NCBI GenBank assembly: GCA_003573635.1
Contig: QUTJ01031852.1
Span: 25,296-89,295 of the forward strand
Source: Goniomonas avonlea
Lineage: Eukaryota > Cryptophyceae > Goniomonadida > Goniomonadaceae
Length of the DNA: 64,000 bases
Reading direction: 5' to 3'
A program made the position numbers and the translations under genes. The notes below the pieces were generated by a model. That model saw only the letters and a program-made list of their open reading frames with translations. It ran no database searches and was not told the DNA's origin. Shown here piece after piece: positions 1 to 12,900 of this stretch. Numbering within the stretch: position 1 is the stretch's first letter; each line of letters begins with the position of its first letter.

Positions 1-1
1 T

Positions 2-916
2 CGCTGACACTTGCACTGTCAATGAAGGCGACTGTACACCTCGTCCGATGGTCGGATAGGAAGGAAGGCTGAAAGTCTTGGCAGGTTGAATAATCACGGC
101 GCCATTCTTTGGGGGGGTGTACTCATACTTGTCAACTCCAGTGATTTCATACGAGATGGGTTGTTCACCAACCTCGTTTCCTTCCACGGTCCAAGTCTTC
201 GACCTGGTGCCTCCAGCATCGAACAAGAGCTGCGATGGAATGAATGTCAGTCCCGGACCGCTCGGCGTGATGATGACTCTGGATGGGGGCAGGGCCGACA
301 CTGCTACCGAGAGCTGTGGCGATTGGACATTCTTGCCCAACACAATATAGGTCGGAAGCTCGAACGTTTTTGCCTCTTGAATCGTCACACTCCCAGAAGC
401 CGGCAGGAAGTGCAACCTGTCCCTCCCAGATCGAGTGTACTTGATGTTCTGGATGCCATTGGTGTCACCCGTCACAGTCCAAGTCTGCGCTCCAGTTCCA
501 GTGAACGACAACGAACCAGGAGTGAAGGTCAGTCCAGGACCCGACGGGGTGATGGTGATGCTGGCTGGAGCCGAAATATCGACACTCATCTGGGGAGAGT
601 GCACTTTGTTACCCAACACGGGGTAAGTCGGAAGCAAGAACCTTTTCGCGGCAATGACAGTAACTGTCGTCGGGTCTGGGACAGTGAAGTTATATCGCGA
701 TGCCCCCGACAGGGTGTAGGTGACCGCCTGCACCCCTTGCTGAGAGCCGTGGAAGGTCCAGCTCGCTGCCTGTGGACCTCCTACTTGCCATGTGAGAGAG
801 CTTGGGGTGAACGTCAGACCATTTCCGGTGGGCGTGATGGTCACTTCCTCCCTCGGTGTGGATGACACCCGCAGCACCAAAGGATCAGATTCAACGTTCA
901 ACCCAATTACCGGGTA
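2..916 (-). repeat. Unit U0, partial (D1-D3 and start of D4)
   Basis: Start codons are at 914, 623, 347 and 56. D1, D2 and D3 are complete with the usual 97, 92 and 97 residues. D4 is cut after 19 codons by the window edge, where it reads YPTIGRGVQSPSLTVQVSA. This is the most C-terminal part in view. The array clearly continues beyond it. Confidence 0.9.
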
Positions 917-3900
917 CGGCGGAATGACGAAGAAATGGAAGGCGCCTTGGACAACCTGCTGTTGATCTGCAGGTGGAGTGTACTCGTACATATCTGCTCC
1001 AGAGCGCACATGCTTGACACTGTGAACTCCCTGCTTCGCTCCGTAAACCGTCAAAGTGTACATTGTCGCGCTGGAAGGAGTGAACGTAAACTCCGCCGGA
1101 GTGAACACCAGACCCTCACCGGACAGGGAGATAGTCACAGACGTTGTGGGCTGATCCGAGATACTGATGAACTGTGGCTCACTGGTCTGCTCCGTGTTAA
1201 CAGGGTGGTACCCAGGTAGGATAAATGTCTTGGCAGGCTGGATCCTCACGCTGCCTGGAGCTGGTGGCGTGAAGTGATATTTGTCCCGACCAGTCACAGT
1301 GTATGTGATAGGCTGCACTCCGTCGATCTCACCCATGACAGTCCATGTCTGGACCACAGTGCCAGTGAACGTCAGGCTTGTCGGGTTGAACGTCAGTCCG
1401 GGACCTGATGGAGTCACTGTGACGTCCGCTGGTTCTGAAATGCCGACATTGATTTCGTTGGATACCACGCGGTTGCCGAGCACAGGGTAACCTCCGAATG
1501 CGAAGGTCTTCGCAGGCTGTATAACGATATGATCCGGAAGTGGAGGAGTGTACAGATACTTATCCACACCAGTGATCTCGTACACAATCACCACTGGATC
1601 ATTGGGAATGCTCCCCATGACGTTCCACGATCCGGTCGTGACTCCAGGAGTGAAAGTTCGATTGGGAGGAGAAAAGATCAGTCCCTCTCCGGTCGGTGTG
1701 ATCATCACATCAGTCGGCGGCGCAGATGACACTTCGACATTCAGGGACACAGAAGTCACGTCCTTGCCTAAAGTCGGATATGTCGGCAAAATAAAAGTTT
1801 TGGCGGGCTGGATGATCACCGATCCATCAGCAGGAGGAGTGAACTCATACTGATCAGCACCGCTGATAGTGTACGTGACAGGAATGGTCCCGTCTTCCGT
1901 CCCGCGCACAGTCCAAGTTCCTTTCTTGCTGCCGCCGGCCTCAAATACCAAGCGTGACGGCTCGAAGGTCAGACCAGAACCGCTCGGTGTAATCACAACT
2001 CGGGTGGGTGGCAAATCTGACACAGACACCTCGTTGGGAGGCGACGTCACGCCGTTCCCGAGAGTGGTGTAAAGGGGAAGTTCAAAAGTCTTCGGATCCT
2101 GAACCTTCACGAAGCCGGTCTCGACCGTGAAGTGGAGCTTGTCTCGACCGGAGTACTGATACGTGATGACGTGATCGCCGTTGACGGTGCCTGTCACCTT
2201 CCATGTCTGCCCTCCGGGCCGGTCAAAAGTTAACGAGGCAGGCTCGAACGTCAGGCCTGCCCCTGATGGGGTCACAGTGATCTGGGCCGCAGAAGAGATG
2301 TCCACTCTCAGCTCACCAGAAGTCACACTGTTGCCAAGGACTGGATACTCTGGGAGATACATAGTCTTGGCAGGTATGATCGTTATCTTGGCCGGGTCCG
2401 GTGTGGTGAAGTTGAACTGAGACGCGCCAGCCAGAGCATAGGTGATTGTCTGCTCGCCCAATATGCTGCCGTTAACGACCCAGGTGTGGGACAGCGGACC
2501 GTTGGGTACCCATGTAAGTGAAAAGGGAGAGAAGGTAAGGCCCAGGCCAGAGGGGATCAACGTTACTTCCTCCTCAGGTCGGGTGGAAACGCGAATTTCC
2601 AAAGGATCCGACCTCACAGACTGTCCGAGCACTGGATAGTTAGGAATCTCAAAGATGTGATGAGTGCCTTGCACGGGCTGCACGCTCGTCTTTGGTGGGG
2701 TGTACTCGTACTGATCCGGTCCCGTCACGGTGTGCGTCACTGTGTGGAAACCAATTTCAGCAGCGGAGACGGTCAAAGTCCTCGTCTCCATGCTCGTAGG
2801 AGTGAACGTGAAGGAAGACGGAGAGAAGGATGCTCCGGTAGCAGACAGCGTAATGGTCACCGAAGTGGGAGGACGCTGCGACACAGTAATAGACAACGGC
2901 TGCGAGGTTTCACCAAGGTTGAGGGTGTAATACTCTGGCAAAACGAAAGTCTTGGCAGGCTTGATCAAGATGCTTCCATCCACAGGCGGCGTAAAGAGGT
3001 AGCGGTCCGGACCCGACAGAGCATAAGAAATCTGCTGGACCCCATCCAAAACACCCTTGACCGTCCATGTCCTGGTGAGCATGGCAGGAGAGAACGACAG
3101 CGTCGGAGGGGTGAACGTCAGCCCAGGGCCCGTTGGAGTCACGGAGACGGTCGCATTGGAAGAAATGTTGACCATCAACGGAGGCGACGTCACGTTGTTT
3201 CCGAGAGTCAGGTATGGCGTGAAGTAGAAGTGCTTCGCCGGAATAATTGTGATGTTGCTCGGCGCTGGGGGGAAGTAATGGTACTGATCCTCGCCAGAAA
3301 GAGTGTAGATGATTTCCTTGTAGCCGACAGCGCTGCCTTGCACCTTCCAGGTGCCCGACATCTTGTCACTCGTCATAGTGAGGTCCGAGGGATAAAAGGT
3401 GAGTCCATCCCCACTTGGCGTGATCTGAACACCGTTCGGAGGAGGAGGATTCGACACACCGACTGAGCGTAACGGACCCCACACGTTTTGGCCCTGCAAT
3501 GGATACGTGGGAATGAAGAACTTCTTCGCAAGGGTCACATACACAACCCCATTGTCTGGCTGGATGTACACATAACGGTCCAAGTCGGTGATGGTGTAGA
3601 TAATGTCCACGTAACCATACTGAATCGACACGACCTTCCATGTTTGGGACGTCACGCCCCCAGCTTCGAACAACAACGACGGGGGCGTGAACGTCAAGCC
3701 TTCGCCAGTCGGCGTGATGATGACACGTCTCGGGGGTGGGCTCGATACCGACACCTCCAACTGGCCTGAACTGACACCGTTGCCCAGCACCGGGTAGGTT
3801 GGAAGCAGAAACCACTTAGCGTCCACAATCCTCACGACACTTGACGCAGCTGCAAAGTGCAGCCTGTCTCGGCCAGAGAATGTGTAGGTGATTGGAATGT

Positions 3901-6900
3901 CACCGTTGATGGTGCCCATCAGAGTCCAATTCTGAGCACCCACACCAGTGAAATCCGCCCAACGGAGCTCCGAGGGAACAAACGTCAGGCCAGGGCCAGA
4001 CGGAGTCACCCTCACCTCAGAGGTCCTTGAAATATCCACCGGAAGCCCACCAGAAGTTACTGCATTGCCCATTAAGGGGTACTCTGGCAGGAGCAGGCGC
4101 TTTGCCTCGATGATACGGATGGTACCGTGATCGGGCACGGTGTAGTTGTGCATGGAAAAGCCAGACAGCTCGTATGTGACGGCCTGCAACCCTTCAATGT
4201 CACCCTTGACTCTCCAGGTCGCTGCGGTGCTGCCATCGGCGCGGAACGTAAGCGAACTCGGTGTGAAGGTCAATCCGGTGCCATTGGGTGTGATGGTCAC
4301 GTGCGCCTTGGGCGGCGATGACACACGGACAATCAAGTCCTCGGAGGTAACACCGGTTCCAAGGACAGGGTATTCGGGCAGCAAGAACGACTTGTGGGGA
4401 CCTTGCACCACCTGAATTTCGTCCGCAGGCCGTGTGAACTTATACATGTCGTTGCCAGACGTCGTGTGCGACACTGTGTGGAAACCAATCACGACACCAG
4501 TGATAACCAAACTCTGAGTCTGTGCGCTTGTTGGAGTGAACGTAAACTGAGAAGGCTCCATCCGGACCCCGAGGCATGTCAGCGTGATCGTGACAGAGGT
4601 CTCTGGCAGCTGGTTGACACTGATGAACTGACGCTCGCTCGTCTGACCAACATTGACGGTCAAATATGGTGGCAGGATGAACTTCTTAGCAGGTTGAATC
4701 TTGATGGTGTCAGCTTCAGGTTGCGTGAAGTGGTACTTGTCGGGGCCCGAGACTGTGTATTCAATGCTTTGCACGCCATCGAGGATACCACGGACCCGCC
4801 ATTGCTGCACTGTCGTATTGGTGAACGTGAGACTTGGAGGCGTGAAGGTCAACCCTGGGCCCCTTGCAGTCACAGTGACCTCCGCCGCCGCGGAAATGCC
4901 GACGCTGACGCCAGACCCCAGGATATCGTTGCCTTGCACGGGATATGTTGAAAAGCCAAAGGTCTTCGCGTTCTGGATGACGATTTGCCCCGTTTGGGGC
5001 GGTGTGAACAAGTACCGGTCCTTTCCTGAGATCGCGTAGACCACAGGAACCGGGTCACCCAGCACATTTCCTGTGACGGTCCACGTTGCAGACGTTTCAG
5101 CGTTGGTAAAGGTCAAACTGGCAGGTGAGAAGACCAGCCCGGTACCACTGGGTGTGATTGTCACCTGGGTAGGTGGCCCGGCCGAGACACCCGCCGTCAG
5201 TGCAGGCGACGTCACGTACTGCCCGAGAGTAGGGTACGTTGGCAGGGTGAAGGTCCTAGCTGTCTCAACCTTTACAATTCCCTGGGCAGGAGGTTTGTAC
5301 TCGTACTGATCGTTGCCGCTGATCAAATATGTAATTGGGATATTTCCGTTGACCGTGCCTCGAACAGTCCAGGTCTTGGAAGTGACTCCACCAGCCTCGA
5401 ACACCAGCTGAGCTGGAGCAAAGGTCAACCCAGGCCCACTCGGCTTGATCACCACTCGTGTTGGCGGTAAGTTGGAGAGGGAAACTGAAAGCTCTGGAGA
5501 GGTGACGCCGTTGCCAAGATCGGGGTAAGTTGGGAGGGTGAACGTCTTCGCATCCTGGATCGTGACGTTACCCGATGAGGGCAGGAAGTGCAACTTGTCT
5601 GGGCCTGAGAAAGTGTACTTGATGGACTGAAGACCATTAATGACACCTGTGACAGTCCATGATTGTGCGCCGCGAGAGACGAACGACAGAGAAGACGGAT
5701 TGAAGGTGAGGCCGGGGCCCGAGGGCGTCACTGTCACTTGTGCAGACGCAGAGATATCAACGCTTAGCTGTCCGGACGTCACACCATTGCCCAACACAGG
5801 ATAGGTGGGCTCCACGAGAGTCTTATTCGTGATGATGGTGATGGTGCCGGGGTCTGGTACAGTGAAATTGAAACGGGACGTGCCGCCAAGGGTGTACGTG
5901 ATCGCGTGAACACCCTCCTCCGTCCCGGTGACAATCCAGCTGCCCGTCATCGAGCCACCTGCTTGCCAGGACAAGAAACTCGGCGTGAAGGTCAGCCCAG
6001 TTCCCGTTGGGGTGATCTTTACATCGGCCCGAGGGAGGTTGGAGACTCGCAAAACCAAAGGATCAGACTTGACATCTGAACCGAGGGTCGGATACAGGGG
6101 GATCATAAAACCGTGGTATGGACCTTGGACCGCCTGCAGCTTGTCTTCTGGAGGCGTGTACTCGTACTTGTCAGCACCGGACACAACATGCGAGACCATG
6201 TGGAACCCGGTCTCAGAGGCGTACACGGTGAGGCTTTGGGTGGCCGCGCTGGCAGGCGAGAATGTGAAGGACGCCGGGGTGAACACGAGTCCTTGTCCAA
6301 AGAGGGTGACTGTGACAGAAGTAGTGGGCATCTGCGCCACACTAATGGTCAGAGGATTGCTGGTTTGCTCCACGTTCAGAGTGTAATACTCTGGCAAGAC
6401 AAAGACCTTCGCGGGTTGAATGGTGATGCTTCCAGGATTCGGAGGCGTAAAGTGGTACTTGTCTCGCCCAGTGACTTCGTACGTGATACTGTGAACACCA
6501 TCAATCGCACCAACGACAGTCCAAGACTGCACGTCTGTTCGGGTGAATGAGAGGCTGGGCGGTGTGAACGTCAGACCAGCTCCTGACGGTGTCACGGTCA
6601 CCGTAGCAGCCTCTGAAAGCCCGACGTTGCGTTCTCCTGACTCAACATTCACGCCCAGCACCGGGTAAGGCGAAAAGGCGAAAGTTTTTGCTGGCTGTAT
6701 GATGATCTGACCCGCTTGTGGGGGTGTGAACTCATACTGATCTGGACCAGTTATGAGATACACGATCTCCACTGGATTGCCCAGGGTGCTTCCCGTGACT
6801 TTCCAGGAACCAGAGGCCACAGCGTTCGTGAATGTTAAGCTCGGCGGAATGAAAGTCAGGCCGTCCCCACGGGGAGTGATCGTCACAGATGTAGGCGGGA

Positions 6901-9900
6901 CAGCAGAGACTTCCACTGGGAGAGACGCAGAGCGCACGTTTTGGCCCAATGTCGGGTACGTTGGAAGCAAGAATGTCTTGGCGGGTTGGATAGTGATTGT
7001 TCCAGGGGCTGGCGGTGTGTACTCGTACCGATCATCAGAAGAAATCTGATATGACACTGAGTGGACACCGTTCTGTGTTCCTCGGACGTTCAAGGTTGTT
7101 GAAGTTCCCGAAGTTGATTGGACAGCGCGAGTCGATGGCGTGGGAGCCAAAAACATCAGCCCAGCAGCGGTGAAGGTCAGACCGGTGCCACTGGGTGTGA
7201 TCACCACCCTGGTGGAGGGCGATTGCGACACGGACACAGTCAATGGTCCAGAAACCACTCCGTTGCCAAGAATCGGGTAGACAGGGACAGCAAATGTCTT
7301 CGCCTGCTGAACTGTTATATTGCCCGATGCAGGCAAAAAGTGGAGTCTGTCACGTCCGGTGACAGAGTACGAGATGGGCTGCATGCCGTTGATCACACCC
7401 GTGACTTTCCAAGTTTGCGCCCCGACAGCGGTGAACGTCAAAGAAGATGGCTCAAACGTCAAGCCAGAGCCTGATGGTGTCACCGTGACGGTTGCCTCTG
7501 CTGAAATGTCCACACTCAGGGCTCCTGACTTCACTCCGTTGCCCATCAAGGGGTATGTTGGAAGTGCGAGAGTCTTGGCCGGAATGATGGTGATACTGCC
7601 CGGATCCGGCACTGTGAAGTTGAACTGCGAGGCGCCCGAAAGGGTGTACGAGACAGCATAAAGTCCTGTCACTGAGCCCTGGACCTTCCAGCTTCCACTC
7701 AGGGATCCTCCGTTGACAAACGTCAATGCGCTGGGAGTGAACGTCAACCCAGTACCGGAGGGTGTAATGGTCACATCGACTCTGGGTTCAGAAGAGACCC
7801 GCAATATCAGTGATTCAGACTTGACTCCAGCCCCAAGCACAGGATACGCTGGGATGTCAAAGAAATGGAAGGCTCCTTGAACAACTTGGGCTCCGTCTGC
7901 GGGCGGGGTGTACTCATATTGGTCGGCTCCTGAAAGAGTCGAGACGACAGTGTGAATTCCAACCTCTGCACCATAGATGGTGAGGCTGAAGGTCTGTGCA
8001 CTGTGCGGGGTGAAGGTGAACTCGGTGGGAGTGAAGACGAGGCCAACAGCAGACAGGGTGATGGTCACCGACGTTGTTGGCTTTTCTACAACACTGATGG
8101 ACAAAGGCGTGCTCGTTTGTTCGACGTTGAGGATATAGTACGCAGGGAGCACAAACGACTTTGCTTGCTGAATGGTGATACTACCGTCAGCAGGAGGCGT
8201 GAAGTGGTACTTGTCGCGTCCCGTCACATCGTAGTAGATGCTGTGAATGCCATTGTACCAGCCCACAACGTTCCAGGTGAGAACCTCCGTTCCTGTAAAC
8301 GACAAACTGGACGGATTGAAAGACAAGCCAGCGCCAGTGGGAGTGATAGTCACAGACGCCGGAGCAGAAATCCCTACGTTCAGCTCGCCTGACGTCACGT
8401 TGCTTCCCAGCAATGGATAAACCGGCAACAAAAACGTCTTCGCGACCTGGATCGTGATCTGACCTGGCTGTGGTGGAGTGTACTGATAGCGATCTGCCCC
8501 GGAGATGGTGTACGCAATGTCCACAGGATCACCCAAGGTGGCTCCCGTCACATGCCAATGAGCGGAACCATTCGAGCTTGTGAACGTCAAGCTCGTGGGG
8601 GCGAATGTCAATCCTGAACCGCTAGGCGTGATCGTCACACCAGTGGGTGGCACAGCGGACACTTGCACCGGAAGGAGAACCGAGCGCACATTTCGTCCAA
8701 GAGTGGGATAACTCGGCAGGACAAATGTCTTTGGAGGTTGCACTGTCACCCTCCCATTCGCAGGAGGTGTGTATTCATATCGGTTCTCAGCGCTGATTGC
8801 ATACGTGATAGGGATATCGCCGTTGAGCGTCCCATGGACAGTCCAAGTTGCGGATGTGCTGCCACCGACCACAAACACCAGCTGTGATGGAGTGAACGTC
8901 AGCCCTGGTCCAGTGGGAGTAATCACCACCCGCGTGGTCGGCAGACTGGTCACTGACACGGTCAGAGGACCAGATTTCACGCGGTTTCCAAGAATCGGAT
9001 ACACCGGAAGTTGGAATCTGTTCGCCTCCTGAATGGTGATGGTGCTCGACGTTGGGGTAAAGTGCAGCTTGTCCGCGCCCGAAAGCGTGTACGTGATCTC
9101 ATGAATACCGTTGAACCTCCCAGTAACCTTCCATGTCTGAGCGCCAGTCACAACAAACGATAGTGAACTGGGTGTGAAGGTCAAACCCAAGCCCGAAGGA
9201 GTGATAGTGACACGCGCGTCGTCTGAAATGTCGACACTGAGCTCCTGTGACGTCACATTGCTGCCCAGCACGGGGTAAGTAGGCAAGAACAACGTCTTCG
9301 CCGGGATCACGGTGATGCTCCCAGGCTCAGGAACAGTGTAGTTGAAAGCAGATGCACCGGAGAGCGTGTACGTGACTGCGTGCTCGCCCTCGATGCTGCC
9401 TTTGACTGTCCATGTTGCTGTGATCCCGCTGTCGGGCTTCCAGGTCAATGATTGCGGAGCGAAAGTCAACCCAGATCCAGACGGAGTGATAGTGACTTCG
9501 ACATTTGGCAGCTTGGAGACGCGCAACACCAACGGATCTGACTCAACGTTGGTACCGATGAGCGGGTAACGTGGCACATCAATGATGTGATAAGCTCCTT
9601 GTACAGGTTGTAACCTGTCCTCTGGGGGAGTGTATTCGTACTTGTCCGTCCCTGTGACTTCATGCGAAACTACGTGGAAACCAATCTGAGATCCCCGGAC
9701 AGTCAATGTGCGAGTCTGGGCGCTTGCTGGCGTAAATACAAACGTTGACGGGGTGAACGTCAGGCCAAGCCCTGACAAGGAAACGGTGACCGACGTCGTC
9801 GGCATCTGGGCCAAGCTGAGGGACAATGGCTTGCTGGTCTCCTCGACATTCAAGCTGTAGTACTCTGGCAGCACAAATGTCTTGGCAGGCTGAATTTTGA

Positions 9901-12900
9901 TGCTTCCATGGGCAGGCTGCGTGAAGTGGTACTGGTCTCGTCCAGTCAGCTCGTAAGTAATGGACTGGGTCCCGACAACACGTCCCATGACGGTCCATTG
10001 CAGGACCTCCTTGCCAGTGAAGGAGAGGCTGGGGGGTGTGAAAGTCAGCCCAGGACCCGAAGGGGTAACTGTCACGGTCGCAGCCCTTGTGATGCCTACG
10101 TTGAGCTGCGCCGAGGTTACGTCAGAACCCAGGACGGGGTATGACGAGAACGCGAAAGTGTTTGCAGGCTGGATAACGATCCCGTCTTGGTTTGGTGGCG
10201 TGAATTCGTACCGATCTGCGCCAGAGATGGCGTACACAATTTCAATGGGATCACCAAGCGTGCTTCCCTTCACCTTCCAAGTGTCAGATATCTGGCCACT
10301 AGTGAAAGCCAAACTCGGAGGAGCAAACGTCAGCCCGGTGCCACTGGGTGTGATGGTGACAGCGGTCGTTGGCGCCGCAGACAACTGCACGGTGAGGGAT
10401 GCCGAGGTTACGTCCTGACCAAGAATCGGGTAGGAAGGAATAATGAAGGTCTTTGCTGCCTGGATGGTCACCGAGCCCGCTGGCGGCGGCGAGTATTCAT
10501 ATTGGTCGACACCACTGATAGCATAAGAAATGGGTTGCTTGCCATTGATCGTGCCTCGCACGGTCCAAGTGCCCGAAGTGCCATCGGCTTCGAAAGTTAA
10601 CTGAGTGGGCGTAAATGACAGTCCTGGCCCACTCGGAGTGATGATGACGCGTGTCGGGGGCGGGTTCGACACAGACACAGTGAGCTGTGGTGAGGTCACA
10701 CCGTTACCAAGAACAGGATAAGGTGGCAGAGCAAATGTCTTGGCTTCCTGAACCTTGACCAAACTTGTTGCTGGCAAGAAATGGAGCCTGTCGCGACCTG
10801 TGTACTTATATGCGATCGGTTGATTTCCGTTAACCAGTCCAGTCACAGACCACGTCTGCGGACCAACAGTGCTGAAGGACAAAGACGGTGGAGAGAAGGT
10901 CAGGCCCATCCCAGAGGGAGTCACGGTCAACGAGGCGGGATCCGAAATATCTACGAGGAGCTGGCCGGAGGTTACGTTATTGCCCATGGTGGGGTACGTT
11001 GGCAGAACCATGGTCTTCGGAGCGATGATCGTGATGCTTCCAGGATTCGGCACTGTGAAGTTGTATTGCGATGCACCCGAGAGGGAGTACGAAACTGCGT
11101 GTGTGCCCTCGTATAAACCACGTACAGACCAATTGCCTGTCATGAATCCACCATCTACCCAGGTGAGGGAGGAGGGGGTGAACACCAATCCTGATCCAGA
11201 AGGAGTAATTGTCACTTGCTGCCTTGGCATAGACGTGATTCGCACAGTCAATTGCTCAGACTCGACCCCAGCACCAAGAACGGGGTATGGCGGGATGACA
11301 AACTCATGAGTGGCGCCCTTCACTTGCTGAACCCTGGTGTTTGGAGGGGTGTACTCGTACTGATCGGTACCCGAGACCGTGTGGGTCACGGTGTGCGACC
11401 CAGTCACCTTGCCATGGATGGTCAAACTTTGAGTGGTCGCACTTTCGACAGAGAACGTGAACTCAGAAGGAGAGAATTCCAGCCCAATGGCAGACAAAGT
11501 GATTGTGACGGAGGACGACGGTGCTTGCGCCACGCCAATGGACTGAGGCTGGCTGGTTTGACCGTGATTGAGCACATAGTACTCAGGCAGAATGAACTCC
11601 TTTGCGGGTTGGATCGTGATGGAGTCAGCGGCGGGCTGAGTGAAGTGATACTTGTCTCGACCAGTGATCTCGTAAGTGATTGGAATGTCACCATTGATCA
11701 CTCCTTTGACAGTCCACCGCTGGACATCCGTGCTGGTGAACGTCAAGGAGGCGGGTGTGAAGGTCAGGCCCGAGCCCGATGGTGTGACAGTGATTGCAGA
11801 ATCTGCCGACGTTCCGACACTGAGCTTCGCGGACGTCACGTTGTTCCCAAGGATCGGATATGTCGAGAACGCGATCGTCTTCGCAGGTTGGATTGTGATG
11901 ACTCCTGGGGGAGGAGGAGTGTACTGATACTGATTCGCTCCGGAGACTACGTACGTGATCTCCACAGGGTCACCCAGAGTGTCTCCAGTCACCTTCCATT
12001 GCAACGAGTCTTTGCCAGGAATGAATGACAGACTCGGGGGGAAGAAAGTGAGTCCCTCTCCATTGGCAGTGATGGTCACGTCGCTTGGTGGGGGCATGGA
12101 GACGTTGACCGTCAGGGGTGCAGAAGTCACAGACAGCCCCAGAGTCGGGTAGGTCGGTAGCACGAACTGCTTGGCGGGGATAACCCTGACAACACCCGGC
12201 GCAGGGGGGTCGTACTCCAAACGATCCTCACCCCCGACGGCATAGTTCACAACGATGTCTCCGTTGCGCGTGCCACGCACAGTCCAAGTTGCAGACATGC
12301 TGCCACCCGCCATAAACACTAGCTGCGCTGGCTCGAAGGTCAAGCCCAGCCCGCTCGGTGTAATCGTCACTCGAGTCGGTGGCAATGTGGATATCGACAC
12401 TGCCAGCGGTCCTGAGGTGACACCGTTCCCAAGAATAGGGTACGCAGGAAGCGTGAACTCGTTTGCATCCTGCACGGTCACGTTGCCGAACACCGGCGTG
12501 AAGTGCAGCTTGTCCCTTCCGGTCAAAGAGTAAGTGATTCCGTGGTCGCCACTGATGGTTCCGGTTACTGTCCAAGTTTGAGCACCGGTTCTTGTGAACT
12601 CAAGCGAAGGAGGAGAAAAGGTGAGACCCTTGCCGGAGGGCGTCACCGTTACAGTAGCATCAGAGGAAATGTCAACTCCCAGCTGCTCAGACGTAACACC
12701 CTTACCGAGCACCGGATAGACCGGCAGAATAAGATTCTTGGCCGGAATGATGGTCACACGTCCCGGAGCGGGGATGCTGTAGTTGAATTGAGAAGCGCCA
12801 GACAGTCTGTACGACACGGAGTGAACACCCGTTTGGCTCCCCTTAACTGACCAGCTTCGGGCGAGGGGCTCGCCAGCCAACCAGGTGAGAGAGCTCGGCG

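Larger units (their letters stand above)
917..2638 (-). repeat. Unit U1, six domains, 574 aa
   Basis: Start codons are at 2636, 2345, 2069, 1778, 1487 and 1208, the standard spacing. D6 begins with Tyr-His in place of the usual Tyr-Tyr. D4 keeps Tyr in DKYLY. Confidence 0.9.

Noticed and set aside
8641-8780. Possible one-base shift in U5 D4
   Set aside because: A first count suggested an out-of-frame start codon near 8708. Recounting against the overlapping plus-strand reading showed the codon at 8708, in frame, with standard domain spacing on both sides.
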